20,060 bases of DNA from Candidatus Methanomethylophilaceae archaeon (GTDB lineage Archaea > Thermoplasmatota > Thermoplasmata > Methanomassiliicoccales > Methanomethylophilaceae): contig JAEDGA010000016.1 of assembly GCA_016297775.1 (NCBI GenBank), positions 1 through 20,060 on the forward strand, given 5' to 3'. This document shows positions 7,029 through 13,601 of the stretch, piece after piece (position 1 is the first letter of the stretch; each line of letters opens with the position of its first letter). The notes under the pieces are model-generated. The model saw only the letters and a program-made list of their open reading frames with translations, made no database searches and had not been told where the DNA came from. The position numbers and the translations under genes are program-made.

Positions 7029-8516
7029 GTGTCTCCTGATTGGACCGAGAAGTACAGACCGAAATCGCTCGATGATGTTGTGGGCAATCCGCAGGCGGTC
7101 AACGATCTGAGGACCTGGGCCGCACAGTGGAACCGCGGAGCACCCAAGTTCAAGGCCGTGATCCTGATGGGGTCCCCCGGCATAGGGAAGACATCCTCCG
7201 CCGTCGCGTTGGCCAACGACATGGGTTGGGGCCTGGTGGAGATGAACGCGTCCGATCAGCGTACAGCGGATGCGATACGTTCCGTGGCATTGAGGGCGTC
7301 CTATTCCGATACCTTCAGCGATACCGGCGAGTTCCTTTCCACGGCTTCGGGAGGGAGGAAGCTCATCGTCCTCGATGAGGCGGACAGTCTGTTCGGGAAC
7401 GTGGATAGGGGTGCGGTACCTGCCATCGTGGAGCTGATAAGGGAGACCAGACAGCCCGTGATACTGATCGTTAACGACTTCTACGCCCTGAGCAGGAAAT
7501 CCTCCGCCATAAAGTCAGAGACGCAGCAGATAACTTTCAAGAGACCAGTACCCGCATCCATAGTAAAAGCGCTGAGGAAGATCGTAGCATCCGAAGGTAT
7601 AGAGGCAGAGGATACGGCATTGTCCGCGATCGCCGCCAATTCCAACGGGGACATGCGTGCGGCGGTGAGGGACCTGGAATCCCTGTGTGCCGGGAGGGAC
7701 AGGATCACCGAGGCGGATACGGCGGATCTGTCCAACCGTATCGTCCGCAAATCCATCTACGATCTCATGTTCAACGTGTTCAGGAAGAACTCTCCCTCCG
7801 ATGCCAGGAGGATGATGATGGATATCGACGAGGATGCCGATACCGTCATGCTATGGATAGACGAGAACCTCCCGTACGAGTTCAGGGAGAGAGGGGATCT
7901 CGTAAGGGGATATGAGAGGCTGTCCCGTGCGGACATCTTCATGGGTCGCATAATGAAGAGACAGTACTACGGATTCCTCAGATACGCCGGTGACATGATG
8001 ACCATGGGCGTCGCCTCCGCCAAACGCAGCAGCCATGTGAACAGGGAGCGCATCAGACCTCCGTCCTATCTCAGCAAGATGTCCCGTTCCAAAGGTATCA
8101 GGGCTACGAAGAAGAACACCTGTCTGAAACTGTCCGAATACATGCATAATTCGACCAAGCGCATCGCCCAGGATGTGGTGCCCGCACTGAGGCAGATGCT
8201 TAACAACGATGCGGAGCTACGCGTGTCGATAACCAGAGGTGCCGGATTGGAGGAGGACGAACTCGCATACCTTATGGGAGTGAAGAACGATTCCAAGGTG
8301 GTCAAGGAGGTGTTCAAGGCCATCGCCGAAGGAGATGCGGCCGCAAAGGCGATCAGACCGCCGGTATCCAAGACATCCGTTGCGAAACCCGCCCCCGCAC
8401 CTGCCGTGAAGGTGCCGGTACATGAGGATGCGCCCAAAGCACCAGCACAGAAACGTGCGGATCCGCCGAAGCCAACGGCACCCAAGACAGGACAGAGGAG
8501 CCTGTTCGATTTCTGA
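7029..8516 (+). CDS. rfcL: Replication factor C large subunit (clamp loader)
   Basis: 495 residues starting with GTG. The protein loads the PCNA sliding clamp on primer-template junctions together with RfcS. Seen: N-terminal WTEKYRPKSLDDVVGN (RFC box), Walker A GSPGIGKTS (48-56), Walker B LIVLDEAD (about 112-119), a winged-helix/lid region, a C-terminal collar, and an Ala/Pro/Lys-rich linker (about 447-485). It ends in GQRSLFDF, a PIP box for binding PCNA. This fits archaeal RfcL of about 480-510 residues. The GTG start follows an AT-rich stretch (about 6999-7007, TTTATTTTC) at TATA distance, so the gene probably has its own promoter; 40 nt separate it from the upstream gene. No rfcS is in the window. 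Identification is firm. Confidence 0.95.
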   Translation: MSPDWTEKYRPKSLDDVVGNPQAVNDLRTWAAQWNRGAPKFKAVILMGSPGIGKTSSAVALANDMGWGLVEMNASDQRTADAIRSVALRASYSDTFSDTGEFLSTASGGRKLIVLDEADSLFGNVDRGAVPAIVELIRETRQPVILIVNDFYALSRKSSAIKSETQQITFKRPVPASIVKALRKIVASEGIEAEDTALSAIAANSNGDMRAAVRDLESLCAGRDRITEADTADLSNRIVRKSIYDLMFNVFRKNSPSDARRMMMDIDEDADTVMLWIDENLPYEFRERGDLVRGYERLSRADIFMGRIMKRQYYGFLRYAGDMMTMGVASAKRSSHVNRERIRPPSYLSKMSRSKGIRATKKNTCLKLSEYMHNSTKRIAQDVVPALRQMLNNDAELRVSITRGAGLEEDELAYLMGVKNDSKVVKEVFKAIAEGDAAAKAIRPPVSKTSVAKPAPAPAVKVPVHEDAPKAPAQKRADPPKPTAPKTGQRSLFDF

Positions 8517-8524
8517 GTGATCAC

Positions 8525-9469
8525 ATGGATGAGAATTACCGTCAGTTACTTATCAAACAACAGTACAGGATCTACAAGGACCATGCGGCTGTCAAACTCT
8601 GCCACTGGATGAAGGAATCCCTCGTACGCGGACGCACCTGCTACAAGCAGGACTTCTACGGGATACAGTCCCACAGATGTCTGCAGATGACCCCTGCCAT
8701 CAACGAATGTTCGCACATGTGTCAATTCTGCTGGAGGGTGATGGGGCACGATTTCGAGGTCAGGGATTGGGCCGAACCCAAGGATATGCTCGACAATCTC
8801 ATAGAGATGCAACGCAAACTGGTCACGGGGTTCAACGGCGACGATAGAGTATCCAAGGAGATGTACGAGGAGGCACGCAACCCCAACCAGGTGGCCATAT
8901 CTCTCTCCGGGGAACCTATAACGTATCCGTATCTTTCGGATTTTTTGAAGGAGTGTCATTCCAGGAAGATGATGACCTTCTTAGTGACCAACGGTACGTA
9001 TCCTGAGAGGCTGGAGGAGTTGGATGTCCTTCCCAGACAGCTGTATGTCACCGTCGCGGCTCCCAACGAGGAGGTTTACAGGACCACCTGCGTACCGAAG
9101 ATCTCCGACGGTTGGCAGAGGATCATGCGTACCCTGGAGATCCTCCCCTCCCTGGATACCAGGACGGTAATACGTCACACGCTCGTGAGGGGACTGAACT
9201 TCGGATATGTGGACGAATACGCCAAACTGGACAGGATCGCCGATACCGATATGGTGGAGCCAAAGGGTTTCGTCTTCGTAGGAGGTTCAAGGAACAGACT
9301 GTCCATGGCCAATATGCCATCGTTCGATGAGATCATGTCATTCTCCGAGGACCTGGGGGAGCGTCTGGGTATGGAGGTCCTCAAACAGAAGCCCGAGAGC
9401 AGGGTGACACTGTTGGGTCATCAGGGTCTCGAGACGGATGTACGCAAATACTATCATCTCGATGATTGA
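8525..9469 (+). CDS. taw1: 4-demethylwyosine synthase TYW1 (radical SAM)
   Basis: 314 residues. The enzyme condenses N1-methylguanosine-37 of tRNA-Phe with two carbons of pyruvate to form the tricyclic imidazopurine of wyosine bases. The radical SAM motif CSHMCQFC gives Cys62-x3-Cys66-x2-Cys69. Three further cysteines, Cys26, Cys39 and Cys52, are at the numbering that binds the second 4Fe-4S cluster in the Methanocaldococcus jannaschii enzyme. Also seen are SLSGEP (GGE-like) and FLVTNGTYPE strands of the SAM barrel. It is the stand-alone archaeal form without the eukaryotic flavodoxin domain. It starts 8 nt after the rfcL stop, with GAGTGATC immediately before ATG, so it is probably co-transcribed with rfcL. 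Identification is firm. Confidence 0.95.
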   Translation: MDENYRQLLIKQQYRIYKDHAAVKLCHWMKESLVRGRTCYKQDFYGIQSHRCLQMTPAINECSHMCQFCWRVMGHDFEVRDWAEPKDMLDNLIEMQRKLVTGFNGDDRVSKEMYEEARNPNQVAISLSGEPITYPYLSDFLKECHSRKMMTFLVTNGTYPERLEELDVLPRQLYVTVAAPNEEVYRTTCVPKISDGWQRIMRTLEILPSLDTRTVIRHTLVRGLNFGYVDEYAKLDRIADTDMVEPKGFVFVGGSRNRLSMANMPSFDEIMSFSEDLGERLGMEVLKQKPESRVTLLGHQGLETDVRKYYHLDD

Positions 9470-9488
9470 AGGGACGATGTCCGGGATA

Positions 9489-9542
9489 CGTGTCCAAGAT
9501 GGACACGTCCCCAGATCTCAGAAGGATATCGAAATGGTTTTT
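9489..9542 (+). terminator. Hairpin and T-tract after taw1
   Basis: CGTGTCC (9489-9495) and GGACACG (9501-9507) form a perfect 7-bp stem with a 5-nt loop, 20 nt past the taw1 stop. A TTTTT tract follows at 9538-9542. A candidate end for the rfcL-taw1 transcript. Confidence 0.45.
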
Positions 9543-9544
9543 CA

Positions 9545-9560
9545 CCGGTCCTAAGACCGG
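9545..9560. terminator. Small hairpin between convergent taw1 and flavoprotein genes
   Basis: CCGGTC (9545-9550) and GACCGG (9555-9560) form a perfect 6-bp stem with loop CTAA. It abuts the flavoprotein stop codon at 9562-9564 and may act in either direction at this convergent junction. Confidence 0.4.
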
Positions 9561-9561
9561 A

Positions 9562-10113
9562 TCAGAACTTCTTTCCGAGCTCGTACGCCTCTGCAAGCTT
9601 CTCTGCGTTGCCTGCGGCGATGTTGGGCGGGTTGCATCCGTTCATGGAGACGGTTCCGACCGCTTCGAACTTGAAGAATCCGGAGAGCCTTCCGAGGATC
9701 TGCTCGGCGACCGTTCCGCATGCGACGGGATCTCCTCCGCTGGTTCCTACGACGGCAAGCTTCTTGCCGGGTGCGATGAAGGGCTTGAACTCTCCGTCGA
9801 TGAAGGAGAACATCCTGTCTTCGAGGATCCTGTACTGTGCGAGGGGCTGTCCGAAGTATACGGGTGCGGTGAGGACGAGTCCGTCCGCGGCCTTGATGGC
9901 TTCGAGGACATCCTTGATTCCATCCTTCTGGACGCAGCTTCCGGATTTCTTGCATCCCATGCAGGCCCTGCATCCCTTGATCTCGAGATCGCTGAGTCTG
10001 AAGACTTCGATCTCGTTACCGTTATCCTTGGCACCGTCCGCGATCTTCATCGCGAGTGCTTCGCTGTTCGCTCCTTTTCTGGGAGAGGTGAGTACTACAA
10101 CTACCTTTGCCAT
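9562..10113 (-). CDS. Iron-sulfur flavoprotein / NADPH-dependent FMN reductase family
   Basis: 183 residues from ATG 10113. A flavodoxin-fold oxidoreductase: it opens with VVVVLTSPRKGANSE, the FMN phosphate loop of this family, and later has TAPVYFGQP (82-90), the isoalloxazine loop. The compact motif Cys48-x2-Cys51-x2-Cys54-x5-Cys60 matches the CX2CX2CX4-7C motif that binds a 4Fe-4S cluster in the archaeal flavoprotein Isf, which reduces O2 and H2O2 in methanogens. Related proteins without a cluster have similar cysteines, so the cluster is likely but not proven. A TATA box at 10135-10145 lies 26 nt upstream, giving a leaderless start; the open frame beyond it to 10269 is non-coding. The gene is divergent from an HxlR regulator with a conserved cysteine, which suggests redox-responsive control. 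Confidence 0.85.
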   Translation of the reverse strand: MAKVVVVLTSPRKGANSEALAMKIADGAKDNGNEIEVFRLSDLEIKGCRACMGCKKSGSCVQKDGIKDVLEAIKAADGLVLTAPVYFGQPLAQYRILEDRMFSFIDGEFKPFIAPGKKLAVVGTSGGDPVACGTVAEQILGRLSGFFKFEAVGTVSMNGCNPPNIAAGNAEKLAEAYELGKKF

Positions 10114-10130
10114 AAGTAACAAAATGTAAC
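10114..10130 (-). promoter_or_regulatory. GTTAC direct repeat in the flavoprotein initiation region
   Basis: On the minus strand, GTTAC occurs twice with a 5-bp spacer immediately before ATG 10113 and downstream of the TATA box. A protein bound here would overlie the transcription start. Possible operator; the binding factor is unknown. Confidence 0.3.
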
Positions 10131-10134
10131 TATT

Positions 10135-10145
10135 GTATTTATATC
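10135..10145 (-). promoter_or_regulatory. TATA box of the iron-sulfur flavoprotein gene
   Basis: GATATAAATAC on the minus strand, centred 26-27 nt before ATG 10113. Strong match in sequence and spacing. Confidence 0.6.
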
Positions 10146-10274
10146 TATTATCTCCGGGATCCGATGGATGTCCACGTTCGTGCAATCTTCGTTCCCGAAA
10201 TTGAGAACTTCGTAACGGTCCAGTCGTTGTCCATCCGGACGGGGATGGTACTTCATTTTTATCCCGCAACTCTA

Positions 10275-10304
10275 TTTTTATATCCTATCCATGATATGTA
10301 TCAT
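10275..10304 (+). promoter_or_regulatory. hxlR promoter with palindrome at the transcription start
   Basis: TATA box TATTTTTATA (10275-10284) is centred 26 nt before ATG 10306. Between box and ATG lies the perfect inverted repeat ATGATA-TG-TATCAT (10291-10304), ending one base before the start codon. This suits autoregulation by the encoded HxlR protein. Confidence 0.5.
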
Positions 10305-10305
10305 C

Positions 10306-10668
10306 ATGAGCCAGATACCAGCTCCCCGCATGAATTGTGCCGTCGATGCCGCTATGTCGGTAATCGAAGGCAAGTGGAAGGCTGTCATACTCTGCAGGAT
10401 GCTGATGGAGGGCAGGCCGTTGAGATTCAAGGAGCTGGCAGCAGGTATCGATGGGATATCTGCACGTATACTGACGAAGCAGTTGAAGGAGATGGAACAG
10501 AACGATCTCATCGTCAGGATGGAGTATGCGGAGATGCCGCCGAGGGTGGAATACGCTCTGACGGAAAGGGGACGTTCCCTCGGTCCGGTGCTGAAGGTCA
10601 TTGCGGAATGGGGGATGGAGAATATGTTCCTCAACCGTGTGAAGTTCGATGATTCCATCGAGTTGTGA
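10306..10668 (+). CDS. HxlR-family winged-helix regulator
   Basis: 120 residues from ATG 10306. HxlR/MarR-like fold: NCAVDAAMSVIEGKWKAVIL is the family opening, followed by LRFKELAAGIDGISARILTKQLKEME (helix-turn-helix) and RVEYALTERGRSL (wing and helix). Cys11 lies where thiol-sensing members (HypR/YodB type) carry their redox cysteine; Cys30 is a second one. The ATG at 10291 is in frame but lies in the palindrome between TATA box and TSS, so 10306 is preferred. The protein is divergent from an iron-sulfur flavoprotein, the same pairing as YodB-type regulators with the flavin reductases they control. It probably represses the flavoprotein gene and itself. The Ntn hydrolase follows in the same transcript. 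Confidence 0.88.
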   Translation: MSQIPAPRMNCAVDAAMSVIEGKWKAVILCRMLMEGRPLRFKELAAGIDGISARILTKQLKEMEQNDLIVRMEYAEMPPRVEYALTERGRSLGPVLKVIAEWGMENMFLNRVKFDDSIEL

Positions 10669-10688
10669 TCCTCTTCCGGACGGATGTC

Positions 10689-10694
10689 GGAGGT
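10689..10694 (+). promoter_or_regulatory. Shine-Dalgarno site choosing the Ntn hydrolase start
   Basis: GGAGGT with a 6-nt spacer to ATG 10701. It favours that start over the in-frame GTG at 10665, which overlaps the hxlR stop and has no such site. Confidence 0.65.
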
Positions 10695-10700
10695 TACGGT

Positions 10701-11726
10701 ATGCGTATCGGCACGATGTTCTCGATAAAGGATGTATCAGTACATGACGACGGATATGGTCTGTATTCCATGCGCGTATCGTACGATTACGATATCGACA
10801 GGATCGTAGGCCGTGGGATAACCGATGACGATGCACTCTCCAAAGCGATAATGAAGGAGGCTATGCCATTCATGCCAGCCGGCAGACCATCTCACGGTTT
10901 CGGATGTTCCGCGTTTTGTCTAAAAGATACATCGGACGGTGTATTGACCGGACGTAACTACGATTTCAGACACGACACCTCGGCGATGATGGTCCACTGC
11001 AGACCCAAGGGCGGATACGGATCGGTAGCTTTCGCCGATCTGGAGAATCTGTCCGCCAACGATCCGAAGAGGTTCAGAGGCAGGATCGCATCATTGGCCG
11101 CACCGTTCGTGTGTTTGGACGGGATCAACGAGAAAGGGGTATCGATAGCCGTTCTGGCGTTGGACAGCGAACCGACCTATCAGGACACGGGCAGACCTAG
11201 GATATCCACCACCCTGATCATCAGGGCCGTGTTGGACAAAGCCTCATCCACCGAGGAGGCCTTCGAGATCTTCAGGCAATATGACATGTTCGCCGCCAGC
11301 GGTCATGATTATCATTTCTATGTGTGCGATCACGATGGCGATGCACGCGTGTTCGAATACGACTGCGATACCGATCCACGTTCCCTGGTATCCGTACCTG
11401 CGGATGCTGTGTCCAACTTCTTCAACATCCACGAGGACAAGGTCCTCCCGCATCAAAGGAACGGTGTCTATGGTCACGGAAGGGAACGTTACGACACCAT
11501 ATTGGGGAAGATGGCCGAATATGAAGGTATGATTACCGAAGATATCGGATGGGACATACTCGCTTCGGTCACCAGATATCCAGATCCAGAAGACGTGACC
11601 AGCGATACCAAATGGTCGATATTGTTCAACAACTCCAGATGTACGGCGGAGATAGCATTCCACAGACGTCTGGATGAAAGATACACATTCTCGGCCTCGG
11701 ACGGGCGTATATTGAAAGGATGTTAA
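10701..11726 (+). CDS. Choloylglycine-hydrolase-like Ntn amidohydrolase
   Basis: 341 residues. The fold is that of linear C-N amide hydrolases (bile salt hydrolase, penicillin V acylase, acyl-CoA:6-APA acyltransferase-like). The nucleophile signature CSAF (69-72) precedes GRNYD (84-88), matching the C-x-x-F/L...GRN-x-D pattern of the family; NEKGVSIAVLAL is the usual following strand. Unlike typical bile salt hydrolases, where the nucleophilic Cys is residue 2, Cys69 is preceded by 68 residues. Activity would therefore need proteolytic or autocatalytic removal of a propeptide, as in acyltransferase-type relatives. There is no signal peptide or membrane segment. The start at 10701 is set by a strong Shine-Dalgarno. 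It follows hxlR by 32 nt, so it is probably co-transcribed. The substrate is unknown; bile salts are possible in a gut organism but not shown. Confidence 0.78.
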   Translation: MRIGTMFSIKDVSVHDDGYGLYSMRVSYDYDIDRIVGRGITDDDALSKAIMKEAMPFMPAGRPSHGFGCSAFCLKDTSDGVLTGRNYDFRHDTSAMMVHCRPKGGYGSVAFADLENLSANDPKRFRGRIASLAAPFVCLDGINEKGVSIAVLALDSEPTYQDTGRPRISTTLIIRAVLDKASSTEEAFEIFRQYDMFAASGHDYHFYVCDHDGDARVFEYDCDTDPRSLVSVPADAVSNFFNIHEDKVLPHQRNGVYGHGRERYDTILGKMAEYEGMITEDIGWDILASVTRYPDPEDVTSDTKWSILFNNSRCTAEIAFHRRLDERYTFSASDGRILKGC

Positions 11727-11801
11727 CACATTTTATTTAATTATCGTTAAGTGCAACAGCGCATATTAACATAACTTGACCGGTATGAGCTCCATGCTAT
11801 C

Positions 11802-11810
11802 CTATAAAAC
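11802..11810 (+). promoter_or_regulatory. TATA box of the HPr-kinase-like gene
   Basis: CTATAAAAC centred 26 nt before ATG 11832, implying a leaderless message. The 105-bp gap 11727-11831 otherwise shows no gene. Confidence 0.6.
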
Positions 11811-11831
11811 CTATAATCATGATATGGATGT

Positions 11832-12773
11832 ATGGTCTACGAAGTGAAGATTATCCCTACGGCAGAGGCCTCCGCCATCTGCGACAAGGTCAACAACGGC
11901 AGATTCCACACATCAAAGGCGGACATCTACGGTGTCTGTATCAAGCTCCTCACGCAGGACAGGACCTTCGTGGAGATGTGGAACGACAATTTCGGTTCCA
12001 TGAGCGACAACATCCGCTCGCACGGACAGATCATAACCATCAACGACCCGTCCAAAGGTGTGGAGGTGCACTACGATCCCGTCACATCCATCGCCATCCT
12101 CTACAACTTCAGCTACTACGGATGGGTGAAGAGCATCGCCCTCGCGATCGTCACCGATATGCTGGAGGATTCCCACAGCCTGTTCGCCGTGCACGGTGCC
12201 GCATTGGACATCGACGGAAGGGGAGTATGTATCATAGCACCCTCCAAGACAGGTAAGACCACCCAGTCCTGGGGTCTGCTCAGGAACGACAACGCCCATC
12301 TGATCACCGACGATTGGTTCTTCGTACGTCTCACCGGCAGAAGGCCCAGGATCCACGGTTCCGAGAAGAACTGTTACATCGATGCGGATATCGGTGATGT
12401 GTGGGAAGAATACGTACCGTTGGTGACATCCACCAAGTTCGACAGCAGCGGAAGGGGTATCGCCAACATCAGGTGGGTCATGGGACAGGATTCCACCGTG
12501 ACCACCGCTTCTCTGAGGGACATCGTCCTGCTCAAGCGCGATCCCTCCGACAGCAGGACGGTCATCGATATGTCCGCGGACGAGGCTTTGGAGTATCTCG
12601 TCAAGAACGACTTCTGCAACCCTCACCAGATGGTCAGGGACGAGAGGAAGATGGCACTCAGGACGCAGTTCTACAAGAAGTTCCTGGAGTCCTGCAGAGT
12701 CGTGATGATAAACACCATCATGCCCGCCAAGGACACGCAGGAGATCATAAAGAAGGCTCTCGACATCCAGTGA
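11832..12773 (+). CDS. HPr kinase / PEPCK-fold-like ATPase
   Basis: 313 residues. The centre holds VHGAALDIDGRGVCIIAPSKTGKTT, with P-loop APSKTGKTT (136-144) placed after a beta-hairpin exactly as in the C-terminal domain of HPr kinase/phosphorylase and its relatives. Asp160-Asp161 in LITDDWFFV follow at the spacing of the family's acidic catalytic strand. Residues 1 to about 110 are an unrecognised N-terminal domain, and 230-313 are helical. No HPr or PTS gene is in the window, and PTS is usually absent from methanogens, so the substrate is probably something else, a protein or small molecule. There is no membrane segment. It has its own TATA box at 11802. Its 3' end overlaps sfsA by 29 bp on the opposite strand. 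The fold call is fairly confident; the function is open. Confidence 0.65.
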   Translation: MVYEVKIIPTAEASAICDKVNNGRFHTSKADIYGVCIKLLTQDRTFVEMWNDNFGSMSDNIRSHGQIITINDPSKGVEVHYDPVTSIAILYNFSYYGWVKSIALAIVTDMLEDSHSLFAVHGAALDIDGRGVCIIAPSKTGKTTQSWGLLRNDNAHLITDDWFFVRLTGRRPRIHGSEKNCYIDADIGDVWEEYVPLVTSTKFDSSGRGIANIRWVMGQDSTVTTASLRDIVLLKRDPSDSRTVIDMSADEALEYLVKNDFCNPHQMVRDERKMALRTQFYKKFLESCRVVMINTIMPAKDTQEIIKKALDIQ

Positions 12774-13467
12774 GCCTGACTTCCACGGGAGAGTCCAGGG
12801 TCATGGAGTCCGGCGTCACCTTGCAGGTGTATGCCAGAATCTCCACCCCGGACGATGCCGCTTCCGCAAGTGTACTTGCGAATACTGGATCCGTCACGGT
12901 ATTGGGTTCGAAATATCTCACATCACCCATCTGTATCACGAACAGCACGCACGGTGTATAACCGTCCCTGACGGATCCCATGAGTTCCCGCAGATGTTTC
13001 GCTCCCCTTTCGGTGGGGGCATCGGGGAATCTGACTATATCGTCATCTTCCAGGGTCACGCCTTTCACCTCGATCAGATACTTTTTGTCGTGGGAGGATG
13101 CCATGATGTCTATCCTGGAATTGCCGTATCTGAACTCTCTGCGTATCTCGGTGACATCGGAGAACATAGGTATTTTCCTAAGACCCTCTGCGGCCGTATC
13201 GTTGGGTATCTGACTGTCCATGTTGATCAGACGGTCCCCCTTCATGACCGCGATCAGATCGTATTTGGTGGAACGTGATGGGTTGTCCGATACGGACAGG
13301 AACACCTTCGTACCGGGGACCAGGAGTTCCCTGCATCTGCCGGTGTTCTTCACGTGACATCTTACTACAGGGTCTGGCACACCGCCTTCGCCTTTGATCC
13401 GGACGTTGGCGATGAACCTGTTGGGCCTGTCTATGAATGTCCCTTGAATCACACGGTCGTACTTCAT
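12745..13467 (-). CDS. sfsA: SfsA family DNA/RNA-binding nuclease-like protein
   Basis: 240 residues from ATG 13467, the usual SfsA length of about 235. Seen: an N-terminal OB-like domain with RPNRFIANV (15-23), the hallmark CHVKNTGRCRELL (near the family's CPNTGxM/L), LSVSDNPSRSTKYDL, and the restriction-nuclease-like core RIDIMASS...KKYLIEVKGVTLE, with Asp, Glu and Lys (EVKG) as metal and catalytic residues, followed by FPDAPTERGAKHLREL. SfsA proteins bind DNA and some have nuclease activity; the in vivo role is unclear. The frame is open up to 13605, and another ATG at 13554 sits 26 nt below a TATA box (13574-13584). The mRNA may therefore start near 13554 with either an 87-nt structured leader or a 29-residue N-terminal extension. 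Family length favours 13467. Confidence 0.85.
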   Translation of the reverse strand: MKYDRVIQGTFIDRPNRFIANVRIKGEGGVPDPVVRCHVKNTGRCRELLVPGTKVFLSVSDNPSRSTKYDLIAVMKGDRLINMDSQIPNDTAAEGLRKIPMFSDVTEIRREFRYGNSRIDIMASSHDKKYLIEVKGVTLEDDDIVRFPDAPTERGAKHLRELMGSVRDGYTPCVLFVIQMGDVRYFEPNTVTDPVFASTLAEAASSGVEILAYTCKVTPDSMTLDSPVEVRLTGCREPSL

Positions 13468-13476
13468 TTCCGTCCA

Positions 13477-13558
13477 CCGATTCGTTCCGAATCGGAAAGT
13501 CGTTGCAGGGATTTTCTTCGAAGAAAAACCCTTGACGCTAACATCGGTCAGCATCAAG
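13477..13558. repeat. Cluster of three inverted repeats between sfsA and the integrase
   Basis: IR-a: CCGATTCG (13477-13484) with CGAATCGG (13488-13495), perfect, 3-nt loop. IR-b: the palindrome TTTTCTTCGAAGAAAA (13512-13527) flanked, after an A/A mismatch, by AGGG (13507-13510) and CCCT (13529-13532). IR-c: CTTGACGCT (13531-13539) with AGCATCAAG (13550-13558), one mismatch. Together they fill most of the sfsA leader. They could be mRNA hairpins, an integrase terminator or recombinase sites. Confidence 0.6.
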
Positions 13559-13573
13559 GTAATGGAGTTTGGG

Positions 13574-13584
13574 GGTATAATTAG
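13574..13584 (-). promoter_or_regulatory. TATA box of sfsA
   Basis: CTAATTATACC on the minus strand, just past the integrase stop codon and 26 nt above ATG 13554. It predicts a transcript start near 13554, about 87 nt before the preferred sfsA start. Confidence 0.5.
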
Positions 13585-13601
13585 TTTAACGGTTCGGCGG
13601 G

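Noticed and set aside
10114..10269. N-terminal extension of the iron-sulfur flavoprotein
   Set aside because: It would include the gene's own TATA box; the flavodoxin fold starts exactly at the ATG at 10113.
10701..11726. Naming the Ntn hydrolase a bile salt hydrolase
   Set aside because: Only the fold and nucleophile signature are visible. The internal cysteine and lack of substrate evidence do not allow a specific name.
12865..12880. Palindrome CGCAAGT-GT-ACTTGCG inside sfsA
   Set aside because: It lies in a normally coding stretch far from any promoter; it could be chance, and nothing else supports a site there.
13468..13601. tRNA-type attachment site next to the integrase
   Set aside because: There are inverted repeats but no cloverleaf and no matching direct repeat elsewhere in the window.
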